From Cylindrotheca closterium (lineage: Eukaryota > Bacillariophyta > Bacillariophyceae > Bacillariales > Bacillariaceae), in assembly GCA_933822405.4 (NCBI GenBank), contig CAKOGP040002091.1:562504-626503 (forward strand): 64,000 bases of DNA, in the 5' to 3' direction. Below the pieces are notes generated by a model. The model was not told the origin of the DNA. It did no database searches and worked only from the letters and a program-made list of their open reading frames with translations. Shown here piece after piece: positions 19,923 to 30,957 of the stretch. The first letter of the stretch is position 1, and the number at the start of each line of letters is the position of its first letter. The translations under genes and the position numbers were made by a program.

Positions 19923-22034
19923 CTACTTTTTGTTTGATTCCAGTACAGCCTGTGACTTTGCTATCCTTCGTTTGCGCCACTCTTCATACGTCATGATCGT
20001 GCCGTCTTGTTGACCATTGTCATGATCATGATGAAAGTGTAACATTTCCTGTGGTTGCAGTCCGACAAAAAGAGCTAGACAATTTCTGGGAGAGACTCCA
20101 GATCCTGGCATGACCCGGTGTAGTGTCGAGGGTAAGCAATTGTTACTGAGTTCTGAAAGACAGTCAGCAATGTTGACCACGAATATCGGGTCTTCTGGAA
20201 CCATTGGTGGCAAGGTTACGTTGGTCCATTGATCCTCATCGTTGTTTTCATTTGTCGGAGAGGACTTTCGTTGGAGCAAGGCTGAATTGCCACCATCAAA
20301 GAGGAGTACGGTAATGACTCCAACGTCGGTGTGTGCTGCTACAAGTGGATGGACATGTCGTTTCTTTTGCGTCTTCTTGTGCCGGGTCCCTTTTCTGTAC
20401 CCTAGGAGTGTAAGAATCGAGGTGTGGTCCGAAATATCTTTGCTTGCGATTGCTTGCAACGACGATAATGTCGATTGCTGGTCAGGGTTGCTCTGATGCT
20501 CTTCGAACATGATGCCATGACAAATTGCTTGAACGATGGAATGTGAAACCTTGCAGATTCGCTCGTAGTAGGTCTCGGTAGCATTCCGAAAAGCTGTACT
20601 CGAATGTTCGTCCCATACTTCACTGGAAGGCCACACATTTGGACTGTGCAGCGGACTGGAACTTGGAGTACCACTGCTCGCAGCGGATATCTCCTCCGTC
20701 CTTTCAGTTTGCGCTCCAATTTCGGCTATTGTGGTTGGTCCTATGCGGAATTTGCGCACCAAATCGTTCGGACCATCCTCTCCAATCAGCGAGGCAAAGT
20801 TCTCGGTGCACATTGGACTGTAACCTCGCCTGGCTCGATCTTTGGTGAGACAGGATCGACGTACTGATTCGTCCGCCTCTTGAAGAAAGGCATGGGTATT
20901 GTCCAAGGCATCTTGGCAGACTTGCTGAGACATTCCTGTTCCTTTGACGAGGACGAATCCATCGTATTTGAGTTGGCGGACAATTTCCGAGGCACACTCT
21001 CGTTTTACTGCTGCAGCTTCCTGTGACTCCTCTTTTTCATTACCTTGTTGTTGTGAAGAGGAGTCTTTACAATATGCACTCATGTCGACCACAATGGAAG
21101 TCGACTTGAAAAATGCACTTTCTGCCATGCTGGAAGTCTGCGGTGCGAATGGAAACGATCGTTTCTGTGGAGGCAATACTTGTAGCTTGGCTTCATCCAT
21201 TGGCATGTTGTGCCACAGCATTTTCTTGCAGCCCCAGAGCTTGAGGGTACCGTCATACAGTTGATAAATTGAGGTTCCCATGGTCATCTCGCGAAGAGCT
21301 TCGATCGAGGTATCTGGCACCAATTCGGAAAAGTGTTTCGTATAGATCTCTTGTGGCACAAAGAATGCGTTGTAGATTGTTGTTTCAATGAGGACATAGT
21401 CATTCTGTTCCGCCAACTCGACAAGTGCTGCCAATGAGGAACCGTGACGAATCGTATCGTTACGTGGAGGAATGTAAATGAGGTCGTTGGGCATGGTGGG
21501 ATTGGCTTCGATGCATACCACTTTCGGTCGATATGTTTGTTCTTTCGATGTTGGTGGATTCCAAATGTCATGCAACAGCCAATAGTCAGAGCCATCCACG
21601 TCAATGCTCAAGAAATCAAAGTCCTTCGGAACATGATTCGCCCGATGTTGGAGTATATACAGCAGCGAGTTTTCAGAGTTCACATTGCTGGAAACAGTCG
21701 AATGAATGCACAAGTTTCCCAACGGTTCGTGCAATTGTTTCAGGTCATGTATACGGTGAGGATCAGCTTCAATCAACACCCCCTGCCAGCAAGAGTCTGG
21801 AGGAGTTAAAAGTGAGTGCGTATTGGACAGATGCTTGCCATCCCACGCGCCAACGTCGACACAGTATCTTGTAGTATTAGTAGTATTGGTATTGGAGGGC
21901 GGGATCCTTTGAAAGATTGCCTCAATGATGCCATCTTCTCCGTTTTGTGATGTGATATCTTTTGCGTACTGAATCAGACCATCTTTTCGACGCTGGCTTT
22001 TGGGAGTCCGACGTCGAATGGCGGGGGTGCTCAT
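19923..22034 (-). CDS. FkbM-type methyltransferase fused to 2-oxoglutarate/Fe(II) oxygenase
   Basis: A single exon of 703 residues from ATG 22034. The N-terminal half resembles FkbM-type SAM-dependent methyltransferases: VDVGAWDGKH at 59-68 (glycine-rich SAM loop), LIEADPHR at 87-94, and FLSIDVDGSDYWLL at 141-154. The C-terminal half (from about 340) is a 2-oxoglutarate/Fe(II)-dependent oxygenase of the isopenicillin-N-synthase type: AHTDVG with His568 and Asp570, STLHRV with His639, and SPR with Arg650, the co-substrate contact. Between them lies an acidic linker. Both active sites look intact. I infer an enzyme that methylates and oxidises the same or linked substrates; the substrate is unknown. 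No targeting signal is evident. The gene diverges from the transporter at 22287. Confidence 0.85.
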   Translation of the reverse strand: MSTPAIRRRTPKSQRRKDGLIQYAKDITSQNGEDGIIEAIFQRIPPSNTNTTNTTRYCVDVGAWDGKHLSNTHSLLTPPDSCWQGVLIEADPHRIHDLKQLHEPLGNLCIHSTVSSNVNSENSLLYILQHRANHVPKDFDFLSIDVDGSDYWLLHDIWNPPTSKEQTYRPKVVCIEANPTMPNDLIYIPPRNDTIRHGSSLAALVELAEQNDYVLIETTIYNAFFVPQEIYTKHFSELVPDTSIEALREMTMGTSIYQLYDGTLKLWGCKKMLWHNMPMDEAKLQVLPPQKRSFPFAPQTSSMAESAFFKSTSIVVDMSAYCKDSSSQQQGNEKEESQEAAAVKRECASEIVRQLKYDGFVLVKGTGMSQQVCQDALDNTHAFLQEADESVRRSCLTKDRARRGYSPMCTENFASLIGEDGPNDLVRKFRIGPTTIAEIGAQTERTEEISAASSGTPSSSPLHSPNVWPSSEVWDEHSSTAFRNATETYYERICKVSHSIVQAICHGIMFEEHQSNPDQQSTLSSLQAIASKDISDHTSILTLLGYRKGTRHKKTQKKRHVHPLVAAHTDVGVITVLLFDGGNSALLQRKSSPTNENNDEDQWTNVTLPPMVPEDPIFVVNIADCLSELSNNCLPSTLHRVMPGSGVSPRNCLALFVGLQPQEMLHFHHDHDNGQQDGTIMTYEEWRKRRIAKSQAVLESNKK

Positions 22035-22286
22035 GGTAAGGAAATTTGGATATACGGTGCTACAGTATGTAGATTTGTTTGGTCACACTCCATTCTTTTT
22101 GGGATGGATGGACGACTGGTTTTCGGCCAATTGAAACACGAATTCGATTCATATGACTAAACAGGTGCGTATGTCATGTGGTTGCGTTCAACACATCTTC
22201 TGTCACCAGAAGAGCAGAAGAGGGGAGAGCAAATAATATCAATCCATCATCGACGTCTTGCACATACATACACAGACAAACACAAG
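22035..22286. promoter_or_regulatory. Divergent intergenic/promoter region
   Basis: 252 bp between start codons at 22034 (minus) and 22287 (plus). It must serve both genes. No named motif identified. Confidence 0.4.
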
Positions 22287-23352
22287 ATGACGAAACGATT
22301 AATAGCAGCTCTTTGCCTACTGCTTTCAACAGCATCCGCCTTTACAACAGGCAATACCCGTATATTGAACAGGCCTTTGACAACATCGCCATCATCATCG
22401 TTGAAATTGGAGACTTCCTCACGACGGAATGCTTCACCAATTATGACCAAACAACGATCTCGGACGACTTCTTCAACGCAACTTCAAATGGGAGCTGTTC
22501 CCGTCGGCGCTTTTGCTGGTATTTTGACGGGAGGACTATTTGCAGGAGGACTCCATGCCATTGCCGGTACGTACAATCGAAATCATTGATGGGATTCCGG
22601 TTGCGGCCAGACCTCCACGTTGAAGGTCGATTGACGACTTTTTGGTCAATGTTGAAAATTTCTCACCAACTCCATCACTTTTCTGCATCTTTCCCCAACG
22701 CTTTTATCTTGCAGGACCCGATCACTTGGCAGCTCTTCTTCCTCGGTGTTGTGGGCAAAGATGGTACAAGGCAGGAAAGGTTGGTGCTTTGTGGGGAATG
22801 GGCCATGGAGTATCGGCGATAATTTTGGGAGTTTTGGCATTTGGATTGAAAGCACAGGTCCAAAAAGCACCCGGCGTCAAGTCGCTCTTGACGGGAGCCT
22901 CGCACGTGATGGAAATTGCTGTGGGTTTGTCCCTTGTTGTTATCGGAGCCATGGGAATCAAGGAGGCAAAGGAATGGGAAGAAGAAAATCCACCAGGAAC
23001 AACTGCCAATAGTTTGTCGGCGGCTGCCTCCCCCGAAGTGGGAGTTGCGGAAGCACAAAAACGAGCAGTCATCTTCAATGGACTGCTGCATGGATTTTCT
23101 TGGGATGGAGCACCATCGCTGGCACCTGCTTTGGCCGTCGCAAACTGGGGCGGAAACATTGTATTTTTGACGTCCTATGCACTTGGAACCATGGCAACAA
23201 TGGCCGTTACCACTACGCTTGTCGGAGAAGGAACAAGGCGGGCTGGTGAAATCTTCAATCGCCCTGACATTCCACAAAAGTTGAGCTTCTTTTCGTCGAT
23301 TCTCGCTATCGTTATCGGTCTTATCTGGTGTGGACTCGCATTGAAGCCATAG
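22287..23352 (+). CDS. Plastid NicO/high-affinity nickel-transport-like membrane protein
   Basis: Exons 22287-22566 and 22715-23352 (148-nt intron, GTACGT donor, TTGCAG acceptor, phase 1) give 305 residues. The ATG at 22287 opens a signal peptide ending STASAFTTGN, a textbook ASAF plastid motif. The splice rebuilds HAIAGPDHLAALLP, the first conserved motif of the plant plastid branch of the NicO/high-affinity nickel-transport family. GALWGMGHG and a second half with LLHGFSWDGAPSLAPAL follow. About six hydrophobic segments are present. The family moves divalent metal ions; the actual ion here is not known. Expected site is a plastid envelope or thylakoid membrane. Confidence 0.85.
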
Positions 23353-23710
23353 CATAAAGATCCTTCATACATACTGAATCAACTAGTACACTAGATACGC
23401 TGTTTACAAAAGCATCAAATCAAATCGTACCGGTAGTAGGAGTACCAGGTACAAGTACTTATCCTGCAAACTTTTTCTTGTGACGCCAAACTGAGACTTT
23501 TCGCACGTGTTTGCGCGCGGCTGACGACTGCGACCTCAAATGATTTGGCTTCGTTCGACAGTCGACCGAAACTGACCAAAACACTTTGCATTGTCGATTG
23601 GATTCACATTATCATTATTCATTGAATTGGAATCAATATACATACCGGTATAGTACACCAGCACACCAGCACACTAGCACACTGAATTCCCAATAAGTTA
23701 ACTAGGAACA
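23353..23710. other. Intergenic stretch with GTAC-rich and CACCAG words
   Basis: 358 bp between two plus-strand genes. GTAC/ACCGGTA words cluster at about 23427-23460, and a short CACACCAG/CACACTAG repeat lies at about 23659-23682, shortly before the next start codon. No gene seen. Confidence 0.45.
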
Positions 23711-25714
23711 ATGTCACGGCCTGAAGAGTTGGTATTGACAACGTTGAAGGCGGTCCTGGATTTGTTCTTGGATGAAAAGTATGAGGAAGCGATTATCAAA
23801 TGCAGTTTCCTGTTGAGAAAAAAGACCAACTTGGATTCCTCATTGACTACATCGGTCCAAAAGCTTCTATTGTTATGTTACCTGGAACAAGAGGACTATC
23901 AAAAGGTGATTGACTGGGTTGATCAAAACAATAATAAACTGTCGGAACTGGGGACATATGCAAAGTACAGAGCAAAGGACTACAGCGCTGTATCCAAGCA
24001 AGCGTCCAAGGATTCCATCTTGGAGCGACATTTGCTCGCACAGTCTTACTTTCGCTTGAAGCAAACGAATCCAGCATTAAAGATTTACCAAGAATTATTG
24101 AAGGAATCCAAGAGCGATGATGCTCGAATGGAGGTACTGCACAATGCCATTGCGGTTGTTGCGGACAATGCTTCCATACCATTTGTGCCATTGAGCGAGG
24201 ACGGTCACCAAAAATGGGTCGATCAAGCCGATGAATTTCTTCAAGAGCATCCAGAAAATCACGATTTGGCTTTTAATTTGGGGACTCTACAAGCTCTGTC
24301 AGGGAATGCAGATCGAGACTGGTTGGATGAGGCAGAAAAAAACTGTGATGATGACGATGATATTCCAGCGATTGAACACAATCTTGCTTGGAGCCATCAT
24401 TTCTGGCAAAAGGAAGGCTCGCCGGAAGTGGAATATAGCGACATTGATGCAGATCCAACATCACTGCCGTCCATCTTGGCCAACATTAACAAATCTTTGT
24501 TGGATGACAAAGGGAAGCTTCCCTCACAACCAAACCAAAAGTGGAATACCTTGCAAACTCGAATGTACTGGTACAATCGCGCAATCACCCAATACAAGGG
24601 AAACAAACTCGTGGAAGCTCAAGAATCCTGCCTGTCTCTCAAGAAAACCCTAGGAGGCGGCGGCGGTGGTGGTGGTGATGAATCATCCAAGAAGAAAAAG
24701 GGAACCAAAGCAATGCAATCCATGGCGGACATGTGGTGGGAAGCCAGAGTCGATGTGGTCCTGGCATATGTCCAAGATGCGCAATCCAAAAAGTCTGCGG
24801 CGACAGAGAAATTAGAGTCTCGGTTGGAGTTCCTAAAGCAGCAACGGCCAGACTCCTATACCATTGATCATGCCATTGCCCATGTTTCCTTGCATCTATT
24901 CTCAATACAAAACGCAACCCGTCGACCAGTGGCAGCCGAGATTGTAACACTTCTCAAAGCTCTTCCTGCCTCTATGCAGTCGCACCAGGCTGTGATTGCC
25001 ACCATTGATGCCTTGGACGATAGCTCGTCAAAAACTCAAAAGACTCCACTGGAACAAGCAGACATGTTCTTTAGTCAGGGAAAGTACGAGGAAGCTGCAA
25101 AACTGTACGCAGCTAATCTAGGTAGTGTAGAACGTTGTGGGGACGACGAGATCCCACATCATCTTCGACATGTTCAGGTCTTGGCCATGGTTGGTCAGCA
25201 CGACGAATCAGCAGAGTTGTGGTCCAAGATTCAACAAGGTGTGGCAGATGGCTTTGAATCATCATCTTCCAGATTGGACGGCGAGGCATTGGAAAAGCAA
25301 GATTTGCCTAGAAGCAGTACAACCAAGTCCATTGATAAACAGCTTGGAGCTGGTGGAATCAATGACAGCAAGCCAACGCGATCTCAAAAGAGCATCCTTC
25401 GCCAACGAGCGAAAAGACGAGAGGCATACCTCAAAGAATTGGAGGCCAAGGGCGACTACAACCCTGATCGGCCTGTCAAGCCAAATCCAGAACGATGGAT
25501 TCCAAAGCACGCACGAAGCAGCAACAAACGCCGAGGTCGACGTGGCGGCGGCGGTAGTGGACCAAATCGTTCGGCACAAGGAGGGGGGTCACAAGCGGAC
25601 GCACAGAGACTGGATGCTGCGGCTCGAAGGGCTGGTGTTGTTCCTGTTGGTACTGGACCATCAACGGCAAACATGAAGGTACTATCAGATGGTTCCAGAA
25701 GAAAACGACGGTAG
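23711..25714 (+). CDS. SRP72: Signal recognition particle subunit SRP72
   Basis: A single exon of 667 residues from ATG 23711. TPR-like helices fill the N-terminal 500 residues (for example YEEAIIKCSFLL, DYQKVIDWV, FFSQGKYEEAAKLYA). The C-terminal basic region has the SRP72 RNA-binding signature: KGDYNPDRPVKPNPERWIPK at about 580-600, followed by Arg/Gly/Lys-rich sequence. SRP72 forms a dimer with SRP68 on SRP RNA and is needed for co-translational targeting to the ER. A glycine run (GGGGGGGGD) near residue 320 and the GC-rich tail are low-complexity oddities. Length is close to that of animal and plant SRP72. Cytosolic. Confidence 0.9.
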   Translation: MSRPEELVLTTLKAVLDLFLDEKYEEAIIKCSFLLRKKTNLDSSLTTSVQKLLLLCYLEQEDYQKVIDWVDQNNNKLSELGTYAKYRAKDYSAVSKQASKDSILERHLLAQSYFRLKQTNPALKIYQELLKESKSDDARMEVLHNAIAVVADNASIPFVPLSEDGHQKWVDQADEFLQEHPENHDLAFNLGTLQALSGNADRDWLDEAEKNCDDDDDIPAIEHNLAWSHHFWQKEGSPEVEYSDIDADPTSLPSILANINKSLLDDKGKLPSQPNQKWNTLQTRMYWYNRAITQYKGNKLVEAQESCLSLKKTLGGGGGGGGDESSKKKKGTKAMQSMADMWWEARVDVVLAYVQDAQSKKSAATEKLESRLEFLKQQRPDSYTIDHAIAHVSLHLFSIQNATRRPVAAEIVTLLKALPASMQSHQAVIATIDALDDSSSKTQKTPLEQADMFFSQGKYEEAAKLYAANLGSVERCGDDEIPHHLRHVQVLAMVGQHDESAELWSKIQQGVADGFESSSSRLDGEALEKQDLPRSSTTKSIDKQLGAGGINDSKPTRSQKSILRQRAKRREAYLKELEAKGDYNPDRPVKPNPERWIPKHARSSNKRRGRRGGGGSGPNRSAQGGGSQADAQRLDAAARRAGVVPVGTGPSTANMKVLSDGSRRKRR

Positions 25715-25851
25715 AAACTATTGATACTTGGCAACAAGATATTTAAAAGATAGAATAATGTTTGCTAGCCCTATCAGGTACTTTGACGTGCCCCAGAACA
25801 TGTGCAATTTTGCCTAGTTTTGACTAGTATTCATGACCAGCCATGATTGAT

Positions 25852-27606
25852 TTATGCGTCGCAGTATGGTGTTTGTCCCAAATCAATAACGTCTACATGA
25901 AGGATTGCTCCCAGGACTCCACCAGCGATAACAACGATGGGAGCTTGGATTCCAAAATAGGCAGCCAAAGTACCAGCGAAGCAAAATACCATGGCATCAG
26001 CCGCTGTATGAACAGCGGCTTCCCACAAGATGACGCAAGCAGCCATCACCAACTGAAAAAAAGGGAAAAAGAAACATTGTCAGAAAAATGGATACAGCAT
26101 GTCGGATCGAAATGCGGGACTTTACTCACACCAATAGCAGTAGCATTGACACCTTTTAGAATGGCCTTGAAGGCCGAGTATTTGCGGAGTGTTGCCCAGA
26201 AGGGAACAACGGCGAAAATCAGAATAACTCCTGGTGCAAAGAGACCAACATAAGCGACCAATGCTCCAGGAATTCGTTTGTAGACGGCACCAAGGTAAGA
26301 AGCAAAGTTGAACAAAGGACCGGGCATACTTTGAGCCAGACCCAAACCTTGCAAGAAAGTTTCGTCATTCATCCATCGGGGAACAACCTCGTCTTGAAGC
26401 ATAGGAAGAACGACTTGACCACCACCAAAGATGACACTGCCGATACGGTACATTTTTTCAAATATCTCCAAGTAATCGTTTTCAACTTCATAGACATCCA
26501 CAAGGATAATCACAAGAATCAATATCGCAAAATAGGATAGCAAAATCAGAAAGCCCACCCAAAGTGGAATACCGATGCGCTTGATAGTTGCGTCGGATTC
26601 ACGGTCCCATCCAGCAGATGGACTACTATATTTACTCCACGGGTTGGGGCGCTTGTGATCTGTGTAAGGGTGAAGAAAAATTAGATTCATGTGTCAAACA
26701 ATTTGGAATCATCTGATGAAAGGACTTGTGCTCTTGACGTACCAACAAAAGTGATGAGGCCCCCTACGGCCAAAGTTGTTGGAAATACCCATTGACTGAC
26801 ATTAGGGGGAATTCTATCGTCATTGTTAATCAAAATAGCAATCAAAGCAGAGGCTAGAGACAAGCAGACGCCCAAAGAATCCAGCTTTTTCGAAAATGCA
26901 TAAGCGGCTTTGAAAACAAGGGAGATGGCGGCAGGAGGGAGACCAGCCAACCAGAATGGTGGATTATCAGGATCAGGGATGAACTCTGCTAAAAGAACAC
27001 CACATGCTGTAAGAATGATCAATCCAGGGAGATTCCATAGAAAAAAGGCCCTGAGTAAATAATATAGTCAGCGAAATTTGAATATTTTATACAGCAATTC
27101 ACAAGTCGGTTCAATGCACTCACATTAATCCACCTAGAGGTCCAGCACGACTGAGCGCTGTAGAGACAACAAGTTGGGTCGATGTCGGTCCTGGCAGTCC
27201 CTGTCCAATGGCAAAGAGCTCCGTGAACTGTTGTCAAAACAATTTAGATTGTGAGAGATGAAAATGTGTGGACGGATGAATGAGATTTCCAGATACTCAC
27301 TTGCTCCTCATCTAGCCATCCTCGTTGTTCCACCAGGTGATCCCGAAGAATAGCAACATGAGCTTGTGGTCCACCGAAAGCAACCAATCCAAGTGGCCAA
27401 AACGTAGAGAAGACTTCCCACATTCTCTCTCCCCAAGGAGCGTCAGCTGATACAGTTTTCACATTCTTTTTTTCTGTGGCAACTTCTTCATCTTGTCCTT
27501 CCGCGTCCCCGTTCTCCTCATTCACGTCATTTTCACCGTTCTCGGCAAAGTGATGCGTAGTTTCAGGTGCCTCTTCTGCTTTTGATTCTTCCTTGTTATC
27601 TGCCAT
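25852..27606 (-). CDS. Chromate ion transporter (CHR family, two-domain)
   Basis: Five exons, 27606-27301, 27227-27124, 27050-26743, 26659-26130 and 26052-25852, encode 482 residues. The four introns are 73, 73, 83 and 77 nt. Joining them restores conserved CHR text: FTELFAIGQGLPGPTSTQLV, then GGLMAFFLWNLPG. The N-terminal 55 residues are acidic and disordered. Two homologous halves are visible, one with LVAFGGPQAHVAILRD (FGGP at 77-80) and one with VIFGGGQVVLPMLQDEVV (FGG at 317-319). Both carry the family's GGxxxxxxxxxxx-Gln/His pattern. CHR proteins export or co-transport chromate or sulphate-like oxyanions. No plastid leader is seen, so plasma membrane or vacuole is likely. The high intron number is unusual for this window. 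Confidence 0.9.
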
Positions 27607-27991
27607 GTTTTCGATGATTTGAAAGTGAAAAATGAAAGTGATGTCATGTGACTCAAAATTTTGTTTGGTGGCCGAGATCGCGATGAAAATACTTGGCGTA
27701 AAAGTCTACCGAGTATACGGAGAACCCACCGATTTCGAATCTAATTGAATCTTTTGATCATGCCAATAAATAAGTCTCATTTTTCGACGTGGCTGACGTC
27801 AATTATATAAAAAATGTCCGAGAAAGAATTTGCTTCTATCGCGATGCATTTCAGACCTGTTGGGTTATCCAGCTTCCTCCCTTCACGTATAGTGAACTGT
27901 AAATGTGCAAGAGTATATTTGTGCCTTTTATCTAGTTTACATACTCTATTGAATAGCTGAGTTCAAGGATCCCATCATCAATTTCCAAATG
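27607..27991. other. Intergenic stretch, no gene seen
   Basis: 385 bp upstream of the CHR gene and downstream of the wax-synthase gene. A ttatataaaaaat stretch lies at about 27802; whether it is a promoter element is unknown. Confidence 0.4.
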
Positions 27992-29249
27992 TCATCTCAT
28001 CCGAGTCAAGAAAAGCGGGAGTACGTGTTGTAACGATGTGAAATACCCACCATCGACTAGGTCTGCTGTAAAATGATGTGCCACAGGCATAAAGAGCGAT
28101 ATTAGAAAGATATGGCTTTCGAGGAGCAATAGAATTGTGCTCTTGAATTTCGGAAGTTCTCCAATGACATATTCAATGGTCATCCAAAGTCCAGCATAGG
28201 AAAACAAAAAGAGTTGCCTGCCAAACCATGTCTCACAAAAGCATGTACGACAACAGTTTGGATCGTCGTCCCCTCCTACTTCTTGCAACTGTACTTGCGT
28301 CGGCGCAAAGACCATCCACCAAACGTGTTCGTGCTGAAGGCCGCTCACGACAAACGTACCAACCGCCGCCAATGCTCGATTTCCCGTACAAGATCGAATC
28401 GGCTTGTAGATTCCCTGTTTTAGATCATTGTGAATAAGATTGTTCCATCGCGAGCCCCAGAATTCCGAGTGCGACGTCGAAAGAAAGAGCGGAAAATCTG
28501 TCACGTGGTCATTGAACTGTACTAATGTCAGTATTCCCGCCAATAGAGATACCCCTTTGAGCGAAAGTGCTAGCGATAGATTCATGATGACTGCAATTGG
28601 TTGTATGAATTGTTTGACGTGCAGGTAGTCACAGGTTTACGAGAGGACCGAGTGCAGATGACAGGAGGTTAGACAAGCGACTGCTGGGAATAGTCCTATT
28701 GGCTGACATCATCTTGCAGTACAAACCGACGTACGTACCCAGCTGTATGAACGCATTGTAAAGATTGGGGAGATCAACTATAAATGTTGTCTGCTGGACA
28801 TCAACATTGGAATGAAAGGGGCGGTAATCAAAAGGTGCAACGAAGGGGCAAATAATGGACAATAGCAACATCCAATACAAATATTTGAGAACCCCACTTC
28901 CAAATACCCGAGGGCTGAGTGGCACCGGCTGCCCAACCTTGTCATACATTGGACGAAGAATGAAACCAACCGAAACCACATAGTTCCATAATGATTCTCG
29001 ACATTCATCCGGTAGGACACCATGCATCGTTTGAAAGCATCTCAATGGCAGTGTCATGGGAGAGCTGCATAGGCCCAAGCGAAGAGCTGGACTTCGAACG
29101 TCGAGCGATTCCATTAAATAGTAAGAAGACCACATTGCAAGAGGCATACAGATACCATAGCCGACCACGTATCCCTGATTAGGTGAGCTTTTGGATTGCT
29201 TGACAATGCCGTAGTACATGATGGTGGCAATAATAGATCCAATAATCAT
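27992..29249 (-). CDS. Wax-synthase-like MBOAT acyltransferase
   Basis: Exons 29249-28739 and 28590-27992 (148-nt intron, GTACGT donor, TTGCAG acceptor, phase 1) give 369 residues. Many hydrophobic segments mark an integral ER membrane protein. Conserved wax synthase motifs are FWGSRWNNLIH followed by GIYKPIR, and VVSGLQHEHVWW, which carries the presumed catalytic His. These define the wax synthase/MBOAT_2 domain that joins an acyl-CoA to a fatty alcohol or sterol. The start codon at 29249 is uncertain: just upstream, on the same strand, an open frame made of a hexanucleotide repeat runs into this region out of frame, so an unrecognised first exon is possible. Lipid or wax ester synthesis is inferred from family. 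Confidence 0.75.
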
Positions 29250-29314
29250 TTGGGCAAGAAAGAGCTTTCATTTCGGGCAAACGTCATGAGAACCATGTAT
29301 AAAATGACGGATCC

Positions 29315-29369
29315 AACAGCGACAGCAACAGCAACAGCGACAGCGACAGCAACAGCAACAGCAACAGCG

Positions 29370-29406
<37 letters not shown>

Positions 29407-29407
29407 A
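29315..29407. repeat. Hexanucleotide microsatellite, (ACAGCA/ACAGCG)n
   Basis: About 93 bp of imperfect ACAGCA units, with some ACAGCG variants, directly upstream of the predicted wax-synthase start. All frames stay open because the repeat has no stop codons, giving poly(Ala-Thr) or poly(Ala-Val) shadow frames. Confidence 0.95.
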
Positions 29408-29907
29408 AGCCTTACAAATATGACCTGGACAAAGAAAATGTAGTTCGGTGGTAGGAAGTGGATTGTTGTATTTTCCCAATCGACCGAAAACAAAGATGCC
29501 CTGTCATCGACAAGCAGCTTCTCTTTGAATATCTTGTCCAGACCAATCATCATTCGTTCAGCTGAAGACGGTTCCTGTATAACCGATGGTGGGCATGCCG
29601 TAGCGTAACTATGACAATTCTATTTGACACTCTCTCTTATTGTTATCGATGTTCCCAACAGGAGGAGCATACCGGTAGCCCGCCAATGAGCCGTCCGCTC
29701 CGTCGACCATCACGACTCCTTGTGTCTTGTTTCTTGTGTCTTGGAGCGATCGATGACGTCATTCTATCTTGGCGCTGATGAAAACGTGAACACAATCGAA
29801 CCAAGTTCAAAAATTCTGACGTTTCTTCGCACCTCGGATCAATCTTTGGTTTGTGTCCATTCTATTACGTTTCTAATCTGAAACTACTACCTATCTACCA
29901 TATCACC
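29408..29907. other. Divergent intergenic region
   Basis: 500 bp between the microsatellite and the start of the gene at 29908. It likely holds both promoters. No gene or clear motif seen. Confidence 0.4.
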
Positions 29908-30957
29908 ATGGGAGTTACATTCGAAGAAAATGAAGACAATGAAATTGCAGAAGCAGGAGACCTTGAGGTGCCAAAGCCTCGCCCTCGAATGAACAGACGC
30001 CAATCCCGACGTGCATCAATCATGGCTCCTCGCAATCTCGAGCTCGAGGCTCAACAAAAGGCAGCCTTCAAGGAAAAGAAATGGCCATACAACATGTTCA
30101 AAGGTTTTGAGACTGACAGGGCGAAATGGATCACCCTCATGGGATGTACCTCCAGTGCTATCGTCCTCGGTGTTCGGTTATATCTGGATACTTATCCCTT
30201 GGCCTACGTCATACATAGCATCATTGTGTTCTTTGATATGATTCTCATTCACATGTTCACGAAATCGTCATGGCTATCCATAACAGGGGAAGTCATCACT
30301 TATATCCACGTAATTTTGTTCACCCTGACGAAGGAGTCTGTCTGGGAATTGCTAGAAACTGTCTTGTTGGCTGTCCTGTCAAGCATCTACATGATCAACG
30401 ACCGCAAAAAGGTCATGCAAGAACGTGACCAGAAAGATATGGATTTGGACTCACTTCGGGAACGTGGGGCGTTGCTCCTCCGCAACATTCACCAAATTCA
30501 TGAAGCCATTGAGGACCATCATGAAGCGACTGGGAAACCAATGCGCGAGTCAATCGTTGTGCAGATGCGAAATGAAAGGAACGCTTTGGCGGCACTCCAA
30601 AAGGGGACCCTGAAGGAACCCAGCGGTGATTTGAAGAAAGAAAAGAGCACTGATATCGAATCGACGCAAGGGACAGAAACTGACTCGGACATTGTCGAAG
30701 ATTCCGAGTTGACACGACAACTGCTACAACCTGGCGAAAATACCTGTTCGGTAAAACAGTTCAAGTCTCGCATCAACACTTTTTTCAAACCTTTCTCTGA
30801 GAAAATTGCCTGCACGGAGGAGAAATGCGAGAAAACCAATGAGTTTCGTGAAACATTTTTCGAATATTTCCTTGATGGAGCAGCTGGTGTCATGTACACT
30901 AGTTTTTTGGGGCTCGTCATTGATGCTTTCATGAATTACGGAAACAGTCCATACTAA
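29908..30957 (+). CDS. Four-helix membrane protein with basic N-terminus, function unknown
   Basis: A single exon of 349 residues. The ATG at 29908 (MGVTFEENE) is chosen because upstream in-frame codons offer only TTG. The acidic start is followed by a basic patch (RMNRRQSRRAS). Four hydrophobic segments lie at about residues 74-93, 99-118, 122-141 and 145-163. A helical, charged region of about 150 residues follows, with coiled-coil character around ERDQKDMDLDSL. A last hydrophobic stretch (AAGVMYTSFLGLVIDAF) lies near the C-terminus. I do not recognise the family. RRASI is a possible basophilic kinase site. Confidence 0.7.
   Translation: MGVTFEENEDNEIAEAGDLEVPKPRPRMNRRQSRRASIMAPRNLELEAQQKAAFKEKKWPYNMFKGFETDRAKWITLMGCTSSAIVLGVRLYLDTYPLAYVIHSIIVFFDMILIHMFTKSSWLSITGEVITYIHVILFTLTKESVWELLETVLLAVLSSIYMINDRKKVMQERDQKDMDLDSLRERGALLLRNIHQIHEAIEDHHEATGKPMRESIVVQMRNERNALAALQKGTLKEPSGDLKKEKSTDIESTQGTETDSDIVEDSELTRQLLQPGENTCSVKQFKSRINTFFKPFSEKIACTEEKCEKTNEFRETFFEYFLDGAAGVMYTSFLGLVIDAFMNYGNSPY

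Noticed and set aside
29246..29479. Poly(Ala-Val) or poly(Ala-Thr) proteins at the hexanucleotide repeat
   Set aside because: These arise because the ACAGCA repeat lacks stop codons in every frame.
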